Assembly: GCA_029891385.1 (NCBI GenBank)
Contig: CM057227.1
Span: 64,233,567-64,297,566, forward strand
Direction of reading: 5' to 3'
From: Erythroxylum novogranatense
Lineage: Eukaryota; Streptophyta; Magnoliopsida; Malpighiales; Erythroxylaceae
DNA: 64,000 bases
A program made the position numbers and the translations under genes. Below, piece after piece: positions 1 to 11,726 of this stretch (position 1 is the stretch's first letter; every line of letters begins with the position of its first letter). The notes under the pieces are model-generated. The model was not told the DNA's origin. It saw only the letters and a list, made by a program, of their open reading frames with translations, and ran no database searches.

Positions 1-471
1 CCATTAACCATTTATATCATTTAATAAAAGAAAACCTAATAAAGGAAATCTTTAACCCATTCAATTCCAATGGTTCCAATTTCAAGCCCGAAATAATATA
101 CTCAATATTGTAGTGCCCTTGGACAGCAAATTTCGATACCGAAAATCAACCGGTTCACCACTTAGCGATTTTTTCAGTCCGGAATTTTCGTCGGAAAATT
201 TCAGAAAAATTCCTAAAAATTCCTTAAAATATAAAACACTCAAAGGCGCACTCAGAATAATTTTTCAAACCCAATAACCACGTTAATCACAATAAAATGC
301 CGTTTAGGCCTTATACCGGGAAATAATCATGAATGCATATACGGTTATTTCATGTGCACGATGATCTTGTATCAATCCTATTATGCATGAACAGTCCTAA
401 GTCATTCCGATCCATCTCATCCTATGCCAAATTTACTATTTTACCCTTCCAGTAGGGGGTGGGATGTTACA
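1..471 (-). mobile_element. Truncated LTR of long-LTR gypsy family B (minus strand)
   Basis: Read on the minus strand, this begins at 471 with TGTAACATCCCACCCCC and matches the first 470 or so bases of the complete solo LTR at 14500-18728, including the stretch around 14660-14720 and the 'CGGTTGATTTT' stretch near 15000. It runs off the left edge of the window. It interrupts the 5' LTR of element A: the bases just right of it (472 on) match the 3' LTR of A from about 7283. The right-hand copy of its target duplication should be GTAGG (472-476), but the left copy is outside the window. Whether it is a solo LTR or part of a full element cannot be seen. Confidence 0.85.
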
Positions 472-540
472 GTAGGGATAGTTATAGGTGAGTTATGGAG
501 GTTTTTAGTGAGAGAAACGGAAAAAAATGCATCGGAGAAG

Positions 541-790
541 ACAATCAGAGTTTCGCACGTCGCGATGTGCGCTGACGGCCTCGTCGCGACGAGTAAATAG
601 TTACTCGCCGCGGTGAGCTCGGCGGGACGTCGCGGTGAGCGTGTAATTATACGCCGCGACGAGTCCTTTCTCATGTGTCGCGGCGAGCCTAAAGGTAGGT
701 GTTTGCCGCGGCGAGCGATTTCCATGCCGCGGTGAGTGACCCTTTTTACGTCGCGGCAAGCGTTCCTAGGTCGCGGCGAGGGCTAATTTT
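541..790. repeat. CpG-rich repeat island in the element A 5' LTR
   Basis: An abrupt GC-rich stretch in an otherwise AT-rich element. Variants of the 12-mer GTCGCGGCGAGC recur about ten times at intervals of roughly 20-30 bp (for example near 643, 677, 706, 729, 752 and 772). The unit is partly self-complementary. The matching block in the 3' LTR is 7365-7590, and the two differ more from each other than the flanking LTR does, mostly at CpG sites. Confidence 0.8.
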
Positions 791-1430
791 TGAATTGATT
801 TGGTTTGGTTTTTGTGGCATAACTAATGGTGTAGACCTCCAATTGAGGTGATTATTGATTCGTTATGATCTAGAGAAAGAGGTCAATAATTGATGTGAAG
901 AAAGAAAATTTGAAATCAAATGAGTGAGATTTTAAATATAGAAAGAAAGTTGAATATGGTTTTCTATTGTAACCTAAGGATTGTTTCATGATAATTGTGA
1001 GACTTTGGGATTAAATCCAATGCTTTTGATATTGTAGAAACTGAGCATAATGGATGAATTTTGATATAGAAAATAGTGACACTGGTTTTGAGGTTTTCTT
1101 GAGAATATCCAAATGAGTATGACTTGGTAAATTGACTGAATGTTAGGATTAAAATTGGTGGAGTTCCGTAATATGTTAATGAATTGAAATGAGTTATTAT
1201 TGATCAATTGAGTGAAAGTTAGATTTTGACAACAGATAATGGAAATTGGGGAAGAGCGCCAGGAAAGTCATGAATAGGCATCGTACATCTTTTATTTCAG
1301 ACATGTGCATCATTGAATTATTCTGATTGTGCATTTAGTAATGGGTACTTATTTGACTGTATAAAGGCGTCGTTGGAAAAACATTCCACGGATATTGCTG
1401 GGACTTTCAGGCTGTAGCTCGGAAGTATAG

Positions 1431-2344
1431 GTGAGTAACCTAGTTGGTTCCTCAATTTTTAACTGTTAAATGTTCTGTAAACTGTCTGTGAATATGAATT
1501 GTTATGTTTGAAATCTTGGACCGAAGGTCCAAGGGATTGAGTGATTGGATATGCCAATTTGATTATTTGTGAACGCTTCCATGGGATAAATTGTGAATGT
1601 ATGGTAGTGTGGAATTGGAAATGATATGACTGTTGCCGAGAAATTGATTTTGATTGCATGTGATAAATGAATTCCTTAATTGATTGATTAATAACGGTTG
1701 TGACTGGAGCTGCCACTGAGAGCTACAAGCTCGATCACTGAAAAAGAGCCTCGAGCTCGAAAGGGATTAGTGCATACCCAGAGGGCTCTCCTATCCCTAC
1801 TGACGCGTGGAAAGTAGTGCATACCCAGAGGGCTCTCCCACTTCCTAAGACGCAATTACTGTTTACTGTGCCCGAAAAAGGGGCTAACGCGTTTGCATCC
1901 CTCGAGTAGGGGCGAAGCAAAACCATGAGGGTGGCCCACCATGCCAAAACGGACAATATTGAATGGTGGAAGTGCATTCCCTGAGGGCTCTCCTCCCCCT
2001 AAGACGCGTCTCTCATCAATATCATTCCTTGTTTAAGTGCTCATCCACACTTCGTAATAAAAATTGGAAAATAATGGGAAAAGATTATGTGTGCAACTTT
2101 TATGCGTATGGATCAAATTGTGGACAAAGAAAAAGGGTTAAATGCTCATGATTATGTGATAACTGATTTGTGAAATTTCTGAATTTTGTGATTACATGAG
2201 AAACTGTAAATTGCTATATGGTTTTCTGAATGTGATATTATGATATGCTGTACGCTATTTGCGTAATGCATGAATTGAGTGAACCATCGATGATGGTTTG
2301 TCATTGAGTTCGCAAACTCACCCAAAATTGTAACTATTTTTCAG
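1431..2344 (+). promoter_or_regulatory. Intron-like interval in the element A 5' LTR
   Basis: It starts with the strong donor-like sequence AG/GTGAGTAACC and ends with a pyrimidine-rich acceptor CTATTTTTCAG/GAACTG, a span of 914 bp. The same pair of signals with the same flanking words (GTGAGTAACCTAGTTGGTT at the left, ACTCACCCAAAATTG before the right end) occurs in families B and B2, and a variant in F. Splicing is inferred from sequence only. In the 3' LTR of A the donor is kept (8240) but the acceptor reads TTTTTCAA (9143-9150), so it has lost its AG. Confidence 0.45.
1769..1995 (+). repeat. Short repeats inside the intron-like interval of A
   Basis: The phrase AGTGCATACCCAGAGGGCTC begins at 1769 and again at 1816 (47 bp apart), with a third degenerate copy near 1971. 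It is preceded by GAGCCTCGAGCTCG, which can pair with itself. The 3' LTR carries the same repeats near 8577-8810. Confidence 0.7.
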
Positions 2345-2846
2345 GAACTGAAGAGTACCCCATTAGACAAACGGGAGTATGCCTACTGCATGCAAGTCAG
2401 AGTTTGAAGTCGGGATCAGTTCACGTCTGCATTAGTGTCGTTCTGTCTTATGTAAAATTGTATTACTACATTTTCCCACAGAATGGGGCCTTTATTTCAG
2501 TAGGTCCCAATTAGCTAATACTGTAATTGTAATGTGATTACCGAAATTGTTCAAGAATAACATTGGGCCCAATTTTGGCTATGGATTTTTGTATATGGAT
2601 TGATTAATACTGTTGGGTGCCTTTTTAATGACTGAAATTGTGTTGTGATCGAAACTGTTTTTGAAATACTAGCAGGGCCCAAATCGTTTATTGAATTCCG
2701 CGCATACTATTGTTTTAATAATAAAAGTGTCATACTGAGTTTTGAACTGTAATTGACTGCTCTAGCATACCACCTTGTGAGGCACGGGCTCGAATATCAC
2801 CCTCGATGTCGAGTTTGGGTCTTGCGGGAGTGGGATGCTACATTTA

Positions 2847-2859
2847 TGGTATCAGAGCC
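2847..2859 (+). promoter_or_regulatory. Primer-binding site of element A (tRNA-Met type)
   Basis: TGGTATCAGAGCC lies 4 bases after the end of the 5' LTR. It matches the 3' end complement of plant initiator tRNA-Met, the usual primer for Tekay/Del-type gypsy and many copia elements. All 13 bases are intact. It fixes the element's orientation as plus. Confidence 0.92.
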
Positions 2860-5800
2860 CAGAAGTACAATCTTACATGGGTATTCTGAAATATGGGTCA
2901 AATTACATGCATTTAAGTCATGTCACGGCAGACAGTAACAACTGATCCCCAGTCTAGCATATGGTCACATGCATGAGCCTGTATCAATTGTTTAAGTGGT
3001 TAGAAATAGTGAGGAAAATGAAGATATGTTGGAAAATGATAAATGGAAGTTGTGGATATTGTAGAATAGAAAAAGTGTATGGTTCAATTTGACAAATGAA
3101 GATTTAGTGTACTGGTACTGATGGATATATTATGAAATACAATATCAGTGTTATATCTGAGTATATCCTTAAATGTGGGATAGTTATGAAGTTATAGTTG
3201 TGGATTGATAGAGGAAAATAGAGGCATGTTGGAAATGGCAAGATTGAAAGTGTATAAGCAAAGTGGATGAAATTAAAATGTCCCATGATCTATAGGAGCT
3301 ATAATTGGGTTTGATTACTGTGATGGGAATCTTTGAATAAGGGTTTATGACTAGAATATGCTAGTGGGAAATCAAGACTGATTTTACATCTACGATTTTG
3401 ATTTGATGGTGACCATACATGGGTATGATTAATAATGAAAAGATTGAAATGTAAGACAATGAGAAGAGTAGATGAAAAGTTGTCTAGGTTCAATTGATTT
3501 GCCTATGTGAATGCACATCTGATAATGGGAGCCCCATAGCAAGTGAAAATATAAAGCTTATATGTATCATATGTGTGGAGATGATATCGGAATCAATCGT
3601 TGAGTTAGTGGATAATTGTTAATAATAGTTCTGACAGTTTAAAGTTCAATTTGAGTTAGAATAAGAAATGAAAGTGCTTATAGTGATCAATTGGGAATGA
3701 ATGGAAATTGTTATATGTTAAGGACTTGATTATGGCAAAATCCTTACGAGCGAGGACAGGTGCAAAAGGAAGAGTGTTGTCAAAAATCAATGAGATCAAG
3801 GTATCTTTAGCTTAAGTGACTAACTGGTGAGCTGCCCCCCTACATCTGTCTCTCAATAGGATGAAATGATTTCGATAGTATATACTTCGCTGAATTTTAT
3901 TAAAAAGGATGTCCTGATTATATGAATTGTGACATAATTGATCTTCATGGGATATTATGGGTTATAGCTAAAATTGATTTCCTAAGGCAGTGTGATTGGC
4001 TGACAAAAATGAGACGACTGTTGATGATTAGGAATTTCATGAGCGGTATCGATGAAAGTAGTGAGAAATCTTCTTTTAAAGAAGAATTTCCCTGAATTGG
4101 GTTAAGTTGATCGGATGATCATAATTGGAAAATTTAGTAATGAAAGGACAAATTGGAGATAAATTTGAAATGAACGAAAAGTCATTATTGGGAATCCTAA
4201 TCCTAGCGGAGACTCAAGTGTAAGAGATAGAATCTGCTACTGAGAAGGTATGCACTAGGTTAGTGTAAAGAATCTGACTGTGTAATAGGACTACTGATCT
4301 TTGAGGAGACATTAATTGCGTTTTTTAGGAGAATACTGATTCACAAATATTTGTGTAAAAACGTTCAGAAAGTACAAGTGGATTTGGCGAATGTGTTATC
4401 AACCCAGTTTGTAATGATGGCAATACATAGAAATATGTGGAGAAGCTAGTGCAAAGGAACATGTGTCAGAGTATGTTATTATGAATCTGAGAAAGTATAA
4501 GAAAATTGTTCCTCATTGGAGAAATTCAATTTTTAAAGAGTTAGGAAAGTCAATCAAGGGTATAAGAAATTTATTATGCTACCGAAGAGTAAAGTGTTTC
4601 AATTGTATTTAGATTGGAAAGTGACTATGATCATTAATGATATATCAAATGCATTTGAAAAATGAAGAAAAATAGTTGGCATAGTTAAGGAAATTTCATG
4701 TCATGAAAGCTTCCACAAGGTGAACCTTAGTTGATCAAATAAATTGTGGATGAATTAGTATTCGAACATGGCACATTGGAAGACCTAATGATGAGATAGG
4801 TGATTGCGAAATTGCAAGAGTCATATGTATACGAGATTTGGAGCTATTCGAACTAGCTGTATGCTGGATACGTCCAGAAGTTGTTAAAGGTTTTCTGGTC
4901 TTAGCTAATTGACAGAATTGATCGAGGAAGAACGTGTGAATTATATGACTGATGATTGTAAAAAGAGACATTTGAGATATTTAAAATTCAAGTTTTGATG
5001 GCAGTACTTTAAATTGGAGATTTTGCAATATTTAACGAAATGTCCCAGTAAGGGATATGATGCAATCTATTGAAATAGTGTAAAAAGGTTTGATGTGCAT
5101 AGGGACAAGTATAACCTCATGGACTGCATAGTGATTGACGACTTGAAACTTATTGTACAGAGTATTGCTTTGAAAGTTTGGAAATTTTATTCGTATAGAA
5201 ATATTTTTGAATATGACTATGAATATGCAAATCGATAGTGATTGAGGTATTTCATGAGTTTGAAAGAATTGAAAAGGATTATGTGATTGAGTGTTTCAAA
5301 ATTAAGCTAGTGATGCGATTTAACGTATTGAATAGAAGCGTCAATGATAGAAGATCAATTTGGGTGATAAGGTTATTAAACCTAGTGTAATATTGAGTGC
5401 GAACTGTTGAGCTAGCAAAGGGGAAAAAGGAAATTATTATTAGCTATTGGAATTCCAAATCAGATGTGTACAAAAAGGGAATGGCAAAACCTAAATTTGA
5501 GGATTTAGAATATGCGGACCCTATGGAGAAATCGAAAATTGAATTCAACGTTTGAGAAAAATGATGTTTAGAATTGGATTAAGAAGTATGTGTAATATCC
5601 GCTAAAGGAACGGTTAGAGAAAACTTAAGGAACAATCGCAGCTAGTTCATTGAAAGAGAAATTGAAGGTTTAGAATGTGAAATCGAATGATTATAAGTGT
5701 AGTTAACTGATAGACTTGATTGTTAGAGATACATGTGAAACTGATACCTTTAGAATTTATTGAGACATGAAATTGATGTACAATCCAGATTGATTGTGGG

Positions 5801-6420
5801 TATATCAATTGTTTTATTGGTGATACCATTCAATAGTAGGAGGCCATGATTGATTGAAATAATGTGATAAATGAAATGAATATGTAATAGGGGTTAAATG
5901 ATCCAAGTTAATGATAATGAGTCGAGTTGATTGGTATTGAGATTTCGGAATTTTTCGAGATTAGTGTTTTAACCCTAAAGAGATGTAATCTGATGAGCGA
6001 TAAATGAAATGCTTCGAAATGTATCACTTCAGCCTAGATGCACTGAGATGAGGATAAGTGTGTGAATCGGAGAATTAAATTTTATAAGTGGCCTCTATGT
6101 GATTGGGGTGTGATTAGATTGGTAAGGTAGGCTAAAACTTAAAAGATGATTTGGATTCGCAAATTGTTACTTAGACAGGATTAGGAAGTATTATGATGAT
6201 TTGATATATGTGTTATTGATACCGAAAGTGAAGAATTGCGAGTAATCATGAAGAAACAGTTAAGACAGTGCAAATTTTGAGAAAGATAAAAAGAGTGATC
6301 GATTGTATTGATTTCAGTTAATTGGCAGAATTTGGTCATGTAGTGCAATAAGTGTGAAACAGTATGTAAGCGATCGAAACAATTCCCCCTGCCTTTCTGA
6401 TTAATCGTATATGAAATTTT

Positions 6421-6450
6421 GAGGACGAAATTTTCGTTAGGAGGGGAGAA
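6421..6450 (+). promoter_or_regulatory. Polypurine tract of element A with GAGGACGAAAT signature
   Basis: GAGGACGAAATTTTCG followed by AGGAGGGGAGAA (6439-6450) directly precedes the 3' LTR start at 6452. This pairing is characteristic of the 3' end of Tekay/Del chromovirus interiors. Element C carries the same arrangement on the minus strand at 21515-21550. Confidence 0.85.
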
Positions 6451-6451
6451 T

Positions 6452-9400
6452 TGTAATATCCCATCCCCGATGAAAAGGGTAACTTGGTCAATTAGGACAG
6501 GCTAGTAATTTGCATTGCATATTTGATTGAGCATTTATTTGGCCTCTAATTTTAGAGGAATGAGTCAATTGGCACATGCACTTGTAGGTACATGCATTCA
6601 TGATATTTTCCTGGCAATTATTTGTGAAAATGATATGATTTATGATTTATTGAGAATTATGGAACATTTGGGTCTGAATAGTTGAATTGGAAATGTTTTA
6701 GAGTGGTCGTCAGTTGATAATGACCCTTAGGAATTCTTTTAGAAATTCGGGAGAAAAAGTTCGGACCGAAAATTTTCCGAGTGACGGACTGATTGACTGT
6801 ATAGTATTGAATAACTGTCCAATGGCCATGGAAATTTAGAATTGTAATTTTAGAAATTAAAGTGTCGAATCATTGAAATTTGGAGATGAATGGGACTGGG
6901 AATGAAACTGAAAATAGAAAGAGATTTAAATGTATTGTGAGGAAAAAGACTAGAGACTTAATTGTTTTACCTTAAATGCCTTACGTTTTATAAATTGGGA
7001 GAAAAAGAAATCCTTCTCTCCTAGGGCATGATGGCTTCTCCTTCCTTGGGTGATTTTTGATTTTCCCTTCAAGATTTGCTTGCTCCTTCCTTATTGTTTG
7101 AGATCAACTCTAATCCTTGAAAAGATGAAGGATCGTGGAGGTTTTGTGAGTAAGCCGTAGGTGTTAAAAGTGGGAGAAGATTTTTGGAAGATTTGAAGAT
7201 TCGAGGCTCGATTAGGTAAGTGATTAGCTTTAATGGTGTTTATTTGTTAGTTAATGCATTCATGGGTTTGATTGTAAAAGGTAGGGGTAGTTATAGGTGA
7301 GTTATGGAGGTTTTTAGTGAGAGAAATGGAAAAAAAATGCGTCAGAGAAGACGAACGGAGTTTCGCACGTCGCGACGTGCGCTGAGGGCCTCGTCGCGAC
7401 GAGTAAATAGTTACTCGTCGCGCCGAGCTCGGCGGGACGTGCGGCGAGCGTGAAATTATACGCCGCGACGAGTCCTTTCTCATGCGTCGCGGCGAGCCTA
7501 AAGGTAGGTGTTCACCGCGGCAAGCAATTTCCACGCCGCAGCGAGCGACCCTTTTTACGCCGCGGCGAGCTTTCCTAGGTCGCGGCGAGGGCTAATTTCT
7601 GAATTGATTTGGTTTGATTTTTGTGGCATAACTAATGGTGTAGACCTCCAATTGAGGTGATTATTGATTCGTTATGATCTAGAGAAAGAGGTCTACAATT
7701 GATGTGAAAAAAGAAAATTTGAAATCAAATGAGTGAGATTTTAAATATAGAAAGAAAGTTGAATATGGTTTTCTATTGTAACCTAAGGATTGTTTCATGA
7801 TAATTGTGAGACTTTGGGATTAAATCCAATGCTTTTGAGATTGTAGAAACTGAGCATAATGGATGAATTTTGTTATAGAAAATAGTGACACTGGTTTTGA
7901 GGTTTTCTTGAGAATATCCAAGTGAGTATGACTTAGTAAATTGACTGAATGTTAGGATTGAAATTGGTGGAGTTCCGTAATATGTTAATAAATTGAAATG
8001 AGTTATTATTGATCAATTGAGTGAAAGTTAGATTTTGACAACAGATAATGGAAATTAGGGACGAGCGTCGGGAACGCCATGAATAGGCATCGTACATCTT
8101 TTATTTCAGACATGTGCATCATTGAATTATTCTTATTGTGCATTTAGTATTGGGTACTTATTTGACTGTATAGAGACGCCGTTGGAAAAACATTCCACGG
8201 ATATTGCTGGGACTTCCAGGCTGTAGCTCGGAAGTACAGGTGAGTAACCTAGTTGGTTCCTCAATTTTTAACTGTTAAATGTTCTGTAAACTGTCTGTGA
8301 ATATGAATTGTTATGTTTGAAATCTCAGACTGAAGGTCCGAGGGATTGAGTGATTGGATATGCCAATGTGATTGTTTGTGAACGCTTCCATGGGATAAAT
8401 TGTGAATGTATGGTAGTGTGGAATTGGAAATGATATGACTGTTGCCGAGAAATTGATTTTGATTGCATATGATAAATGAATTCCATAATTGATTGATTAA
8501 TAACGGTTTTGACTGGAGCTGCCACTGAGAGCTACAAGCTCGATCACTGAAAAAGAGCCTCGAGCTCGAAAGGGATTAGTGCATACCCAGAGGGCTCTCC
8601 TATCCCTACTTACGCGTGGAAAGTAGTGCATACCCAGAGGGCTCTCCTACTTCCTAAGACGCAATTACTGTTTACTGTGCCCGAAAAAGGGGCAGACGCG
8701 TTTGCATCGCCCGAGTAGGGACGAAACAAAACCGTGAGGGTGGCCTACCATGCCAAAGCGAACAATATCGAAGGGTGGAAGTGCATTCCCTGAGGGCTCT
8801 CCTCCCCCTAAGAAGCGTGTACTAAATACTGTTCACTATTTAAGCGCTCAGTCACAACTCAGAATAAAAATTGGAAAATACTGGGAAAAGATTATGTGTG
8901 CAACTTTTATGCATATGGATCAAATTGTGGACAAAGAAAAAGGGTTAAATGCTCATGATTATGTGATAACTGATTTGTAAATTTCTGAATTTTGTGATTG
9001 CATGAGAAACTGTAAATTGCTATATGGTTTTCTGAATGTGATATTGTGATATGCTGTATGCTATTTGCGTAATGCATGAATTGAGTGAACCATCGATGAT
9101 GGTTTCTCATTGAGTTCGCAAACTCACCCAAAATTGAAACTATTTTTCAAGAACTGAAGAGTACCCCGTTGGACAAACGGGAGTATGCCTACTGCATGCA
9201 AGTCAGAGTTTGAAGTCGGGATCAGTTCACGTCTGCATTAATGCCGTTCTGTCTTGTGTAAAATTGTATTTCTACATTTTCCCACAGAATGGGGCTTTTA
9301 TTTCAGTGGGTCCTAATTGACTAATACTGTAACTGTAATGTGATTATCGAAATTGTTCAAGAATAGCATTGGGCCCAATTTTGGCTATGGATTTTTGTAT

Positions 9401-9648
9401 ATGGATTGATTAATACTGTTGGGTGCCTTTTTAATGACTGCAATTGTGTTGTGATCGAAACTGTTTTCGAAATATTAGCAGGGACAAAATCATTTTTTGA
9501 ATTACGCACATACTATTGTTTTAATAATAAAAGTGTCATACTAAGTTTTGAACTGTAATTGACTGCTCTAGCATATCACCTTGCGAGGCACGGGCTCGAA
9601 TATCACCCTCGACGTTGAGTTTGGGTCTTGCGGGAGTGGGATGCTACA
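6452..9648 (+). mobile_element. Element A, complete 3' LTR
   Basis: 3,197 bp from TGTAATATCCCATCCCC to GGGAGTGGGATGCTACA, with imperfect terminal inverted repeats. It contains in order a pyrimidine-rich leader-like stretch near 7010-7090, a donor-like AG/GTAAGTG at 7215/7216, a CpG-rich island (7365-7590), donor-like AG/GTGAGTAACC at 8239/8240, short repeats (8577-8810), and a mutated acceptor near 9148. To the right the copia-type LTR resumes at once, so the target duplication would be TTAAA (9649-9653). Its partner is outside the window. Confidence 0.9.
7365..7590. repeat. CpG-rich repeat island in the element A 3' LTR
   Basis: Second copy of the GTCGCGGCGAGC-type repeat block. Compared with 541-790 it has numerous C/T and G/A differences and one-base gaps, although the flanking LTR sequence is nearly the same. 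That is what rapid decay of methylated CpG would give. Confidence 0.8.
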
Positions 9649-11726
9649 TTAAATTAATCTTCTTCAATTATAGTTTTATAATGAAAATATTTGTTATTAA
9701 TAAAACAAAAGAGTTTAGTTTTTATAAACATTATATATCTGGTCATAAGGTACCGAGATTTTTTTTGTAAGTAATATGCATATATATTGAGATGTATAGG
9801 AAACATGTATATTATAAGAATATAAAATAATGGATTCACAATTGAATAATCAAGTTGGTCGCTTGATTATGGTTTAGACTATAGTAATGCGATTTATCTC
9901 CATGTAAGTAAAGGAGTTTACTTCAAGGGAATGGTGAGTTTCATGTCATAATAGTAGTCGACTATCGATAATGGTACTATTGAATAAATATGGAATCAAG
10001 TATGTTTTTAAGAATAAAGTAGGCTGTTACTTTAGTCTTAAAAAATACATTTTAGCATTTGCTTATTATGGACCACAATCTTGATGAGTGGTGAACTCAT
10101 ATGTGTTTCATTATAATTCTTCATATGATTGGAATGGACTTTTACAGAGTATTAATCTAGTGTTTACATTTTGAAATTATTAATTGAAACATATATTAGG
10201 GAACATTTACTCAAATAAAGAGTTTATAGTGATATCATCACTTCCAAATGTTTTATGGAGATTGGTGATTAAATTGGTACGAGGAGTTTGATAGACTAGT
10301 TACCCTTCAAGTCTTAACACTAACATGAGATCTTATGTGTTAATTACCATATAAAGTAAAACGGGAGATCTAGAAGGAAAAACAAACATAAGGGCAAATT
10401 GGTAATTTTATCCTTTGTTATACAGATGGCTATTGTAAGGTTTATAACAGGGTTTACAATTAGACATATTATTTGAAATATTTATTCTCATAATATTTAG
10501 TAATTCAAGAGTTCAACTAATTGTCTTTAGTTAAATGACGTTTAGTTAAAAAGCTAGAATCAATTCTAATGAGATTAAATTAATTATGGCCTTATTGGAG
10601 CCTAAATTATCTAAAGCTAATAAGATTCCCCACTTGGCTTTAAGGAAGGTTATCAAGCAAAGTAAAAAATATAAATGGAGGTTTTAAAGCCCATAATTGA
10701 ATACTGGGCCTGCTCTAATTAATAGTTAATTAGAAGCCCAAATGAACATGTAGAAACGGGCTAGACTTTAGTTTAATTTAATTAATTAGATTAATCATAT
10801 TAAAACAAAATTCTTAAAGAAATGAAAGGGAATTTCGATTCTTAATAGCTGAATGTGAAGCTGCACAATTAGCACATTCAGCATTGAATTGCTAAATCAA
10901 GATAGTATTTATCATGTATTATCATCATTAAATGGATTTATGATCTTACCATTAAATGGTTTAATGGTTGTATTTTAATAATGGCATATTATGTAACTTT
11001 TTTAGCATTCATTTGATTCAAGATGAAAGAGGTGTATTTGATGGATGATCTTGCTTCTTTCATCACTAAAACCGAAATTGACATGTCATTTTAGGTTATT
11101 GGTCTTTTCATATAGCCATCTTAAAACAGAAGAGAAGAGTCTCATTTAATGGCTTTTTTATGTTTGATTAAAGAAAGGTGTGATGCATTCGATGCTCTTC
11201 TCTTCTTTCTTTTCATGCATAATCGAATTGACAAGTTGAAAAAGAGGTTTTCTTGCATTTTTGGACTCTCTCTCGTTTCATACATGTGAGAACCAAAATT
11301 TGCATGAGAAGTGTCTCATTTTTGGCTTCTTTCTTCTAACAAAAATCTACTCCAATGTTTTCTTCTCCTTCCCCGCCAAAGGATCTTGTTAACCAAGTTG
11401 TCCAAGAAGAACAAGTGGTAGATCAGATTGTTTGAGGATACAATATCGAGAAGAGGAAACAATAACAACAAGAAGAAGATACATTACTTTGGAGAGGATA
11501 CATTGCAGAGGATAGGATAGCACAGCGAGGAGTTAAGCTACAGTGAAGGAGTCAGTAATATTTCTACCGTCTTATTCTTATGTTAAATATTATCCTTATA
11601 CCATATCATGTATGGATTGACATGTTAATTTGGTTATCTTGCTTTTGTTATGTTATGATTTTTAAATTTTTTTTTTGAAATCTACCGTTTAAACAAATCT
11701 TGCATATTTTCTTTTTCAATCCAACA
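9649..11726 (+). mobile_element. Copia-type LTR (solo or 3'), invaded by element A
   Basis: This 2,078 bp stretch is the reverse complement, with moderate divergence, of the copia LTR at 36735-38818. It shares, for instance, the block around TATCTGGTCATAAGGTACC (9736 here, near 38670 there) and the stretch over the end ...CTTTTTCAATCCAACA at 11726. It lacks about the first 55 bases, which must lie left of element A. No primer-binding site follows 11726, so it is a solo LTR or the 3' LTR of an element whose body lies elsewhere. Orientation is opposite to the copia element at 31197-38818. Confidence 0.82.

Larger units (their letters stand above)
472..2842 (+). mobile_element. Element A, 5' LTR (left end removed by insertion)
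   Basis: This matches the complete 3' LTR of the same element (about 7283-9648) almost base for base, and both end in GGGAGTGGGATGCTACA. Differences look like a few percent by eye and are concentrated in the CpG-rich part, so this is not a very young insertion. The first ~830 bp of the LTR lie beyond the family B insertion at 1-471. The LTR contains a CpG-rich block (541-790), a donor-like AG/GTGAGTAACC at 1430/1431, repeats near 1769-2000 and an acceptor-like TTTTTCAG ending at 2344. No open reading frame of note is present. Confidence 0.88.
2843..6451 (+). mobile_element. Element A internal region, no recognisable coding capacity
   Basis: This is 3,609 bp between PBS and PPT. A normal Tekay-type interior is about 5-6 kb and encodes one gag-pol polyprotein. 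Here no frame stays open beyond about 80 codons, and I cannot recognise a zinc knuckle, protease DSGA, reverse transcriptase YVDD-like, RNase H, integrase or chromodomain motif on either strand. The base composition is AT-rich and TG/CA-rich, consistent with long cytosine methylation and decay. It is either a decayed autonomous interior with internal deletions or a large non-autonomous (LARD-like) interior. The intact PBS, PPT and paired LTRs favour mobilisation in trans, but this is an inference. Confidence 0.7.
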
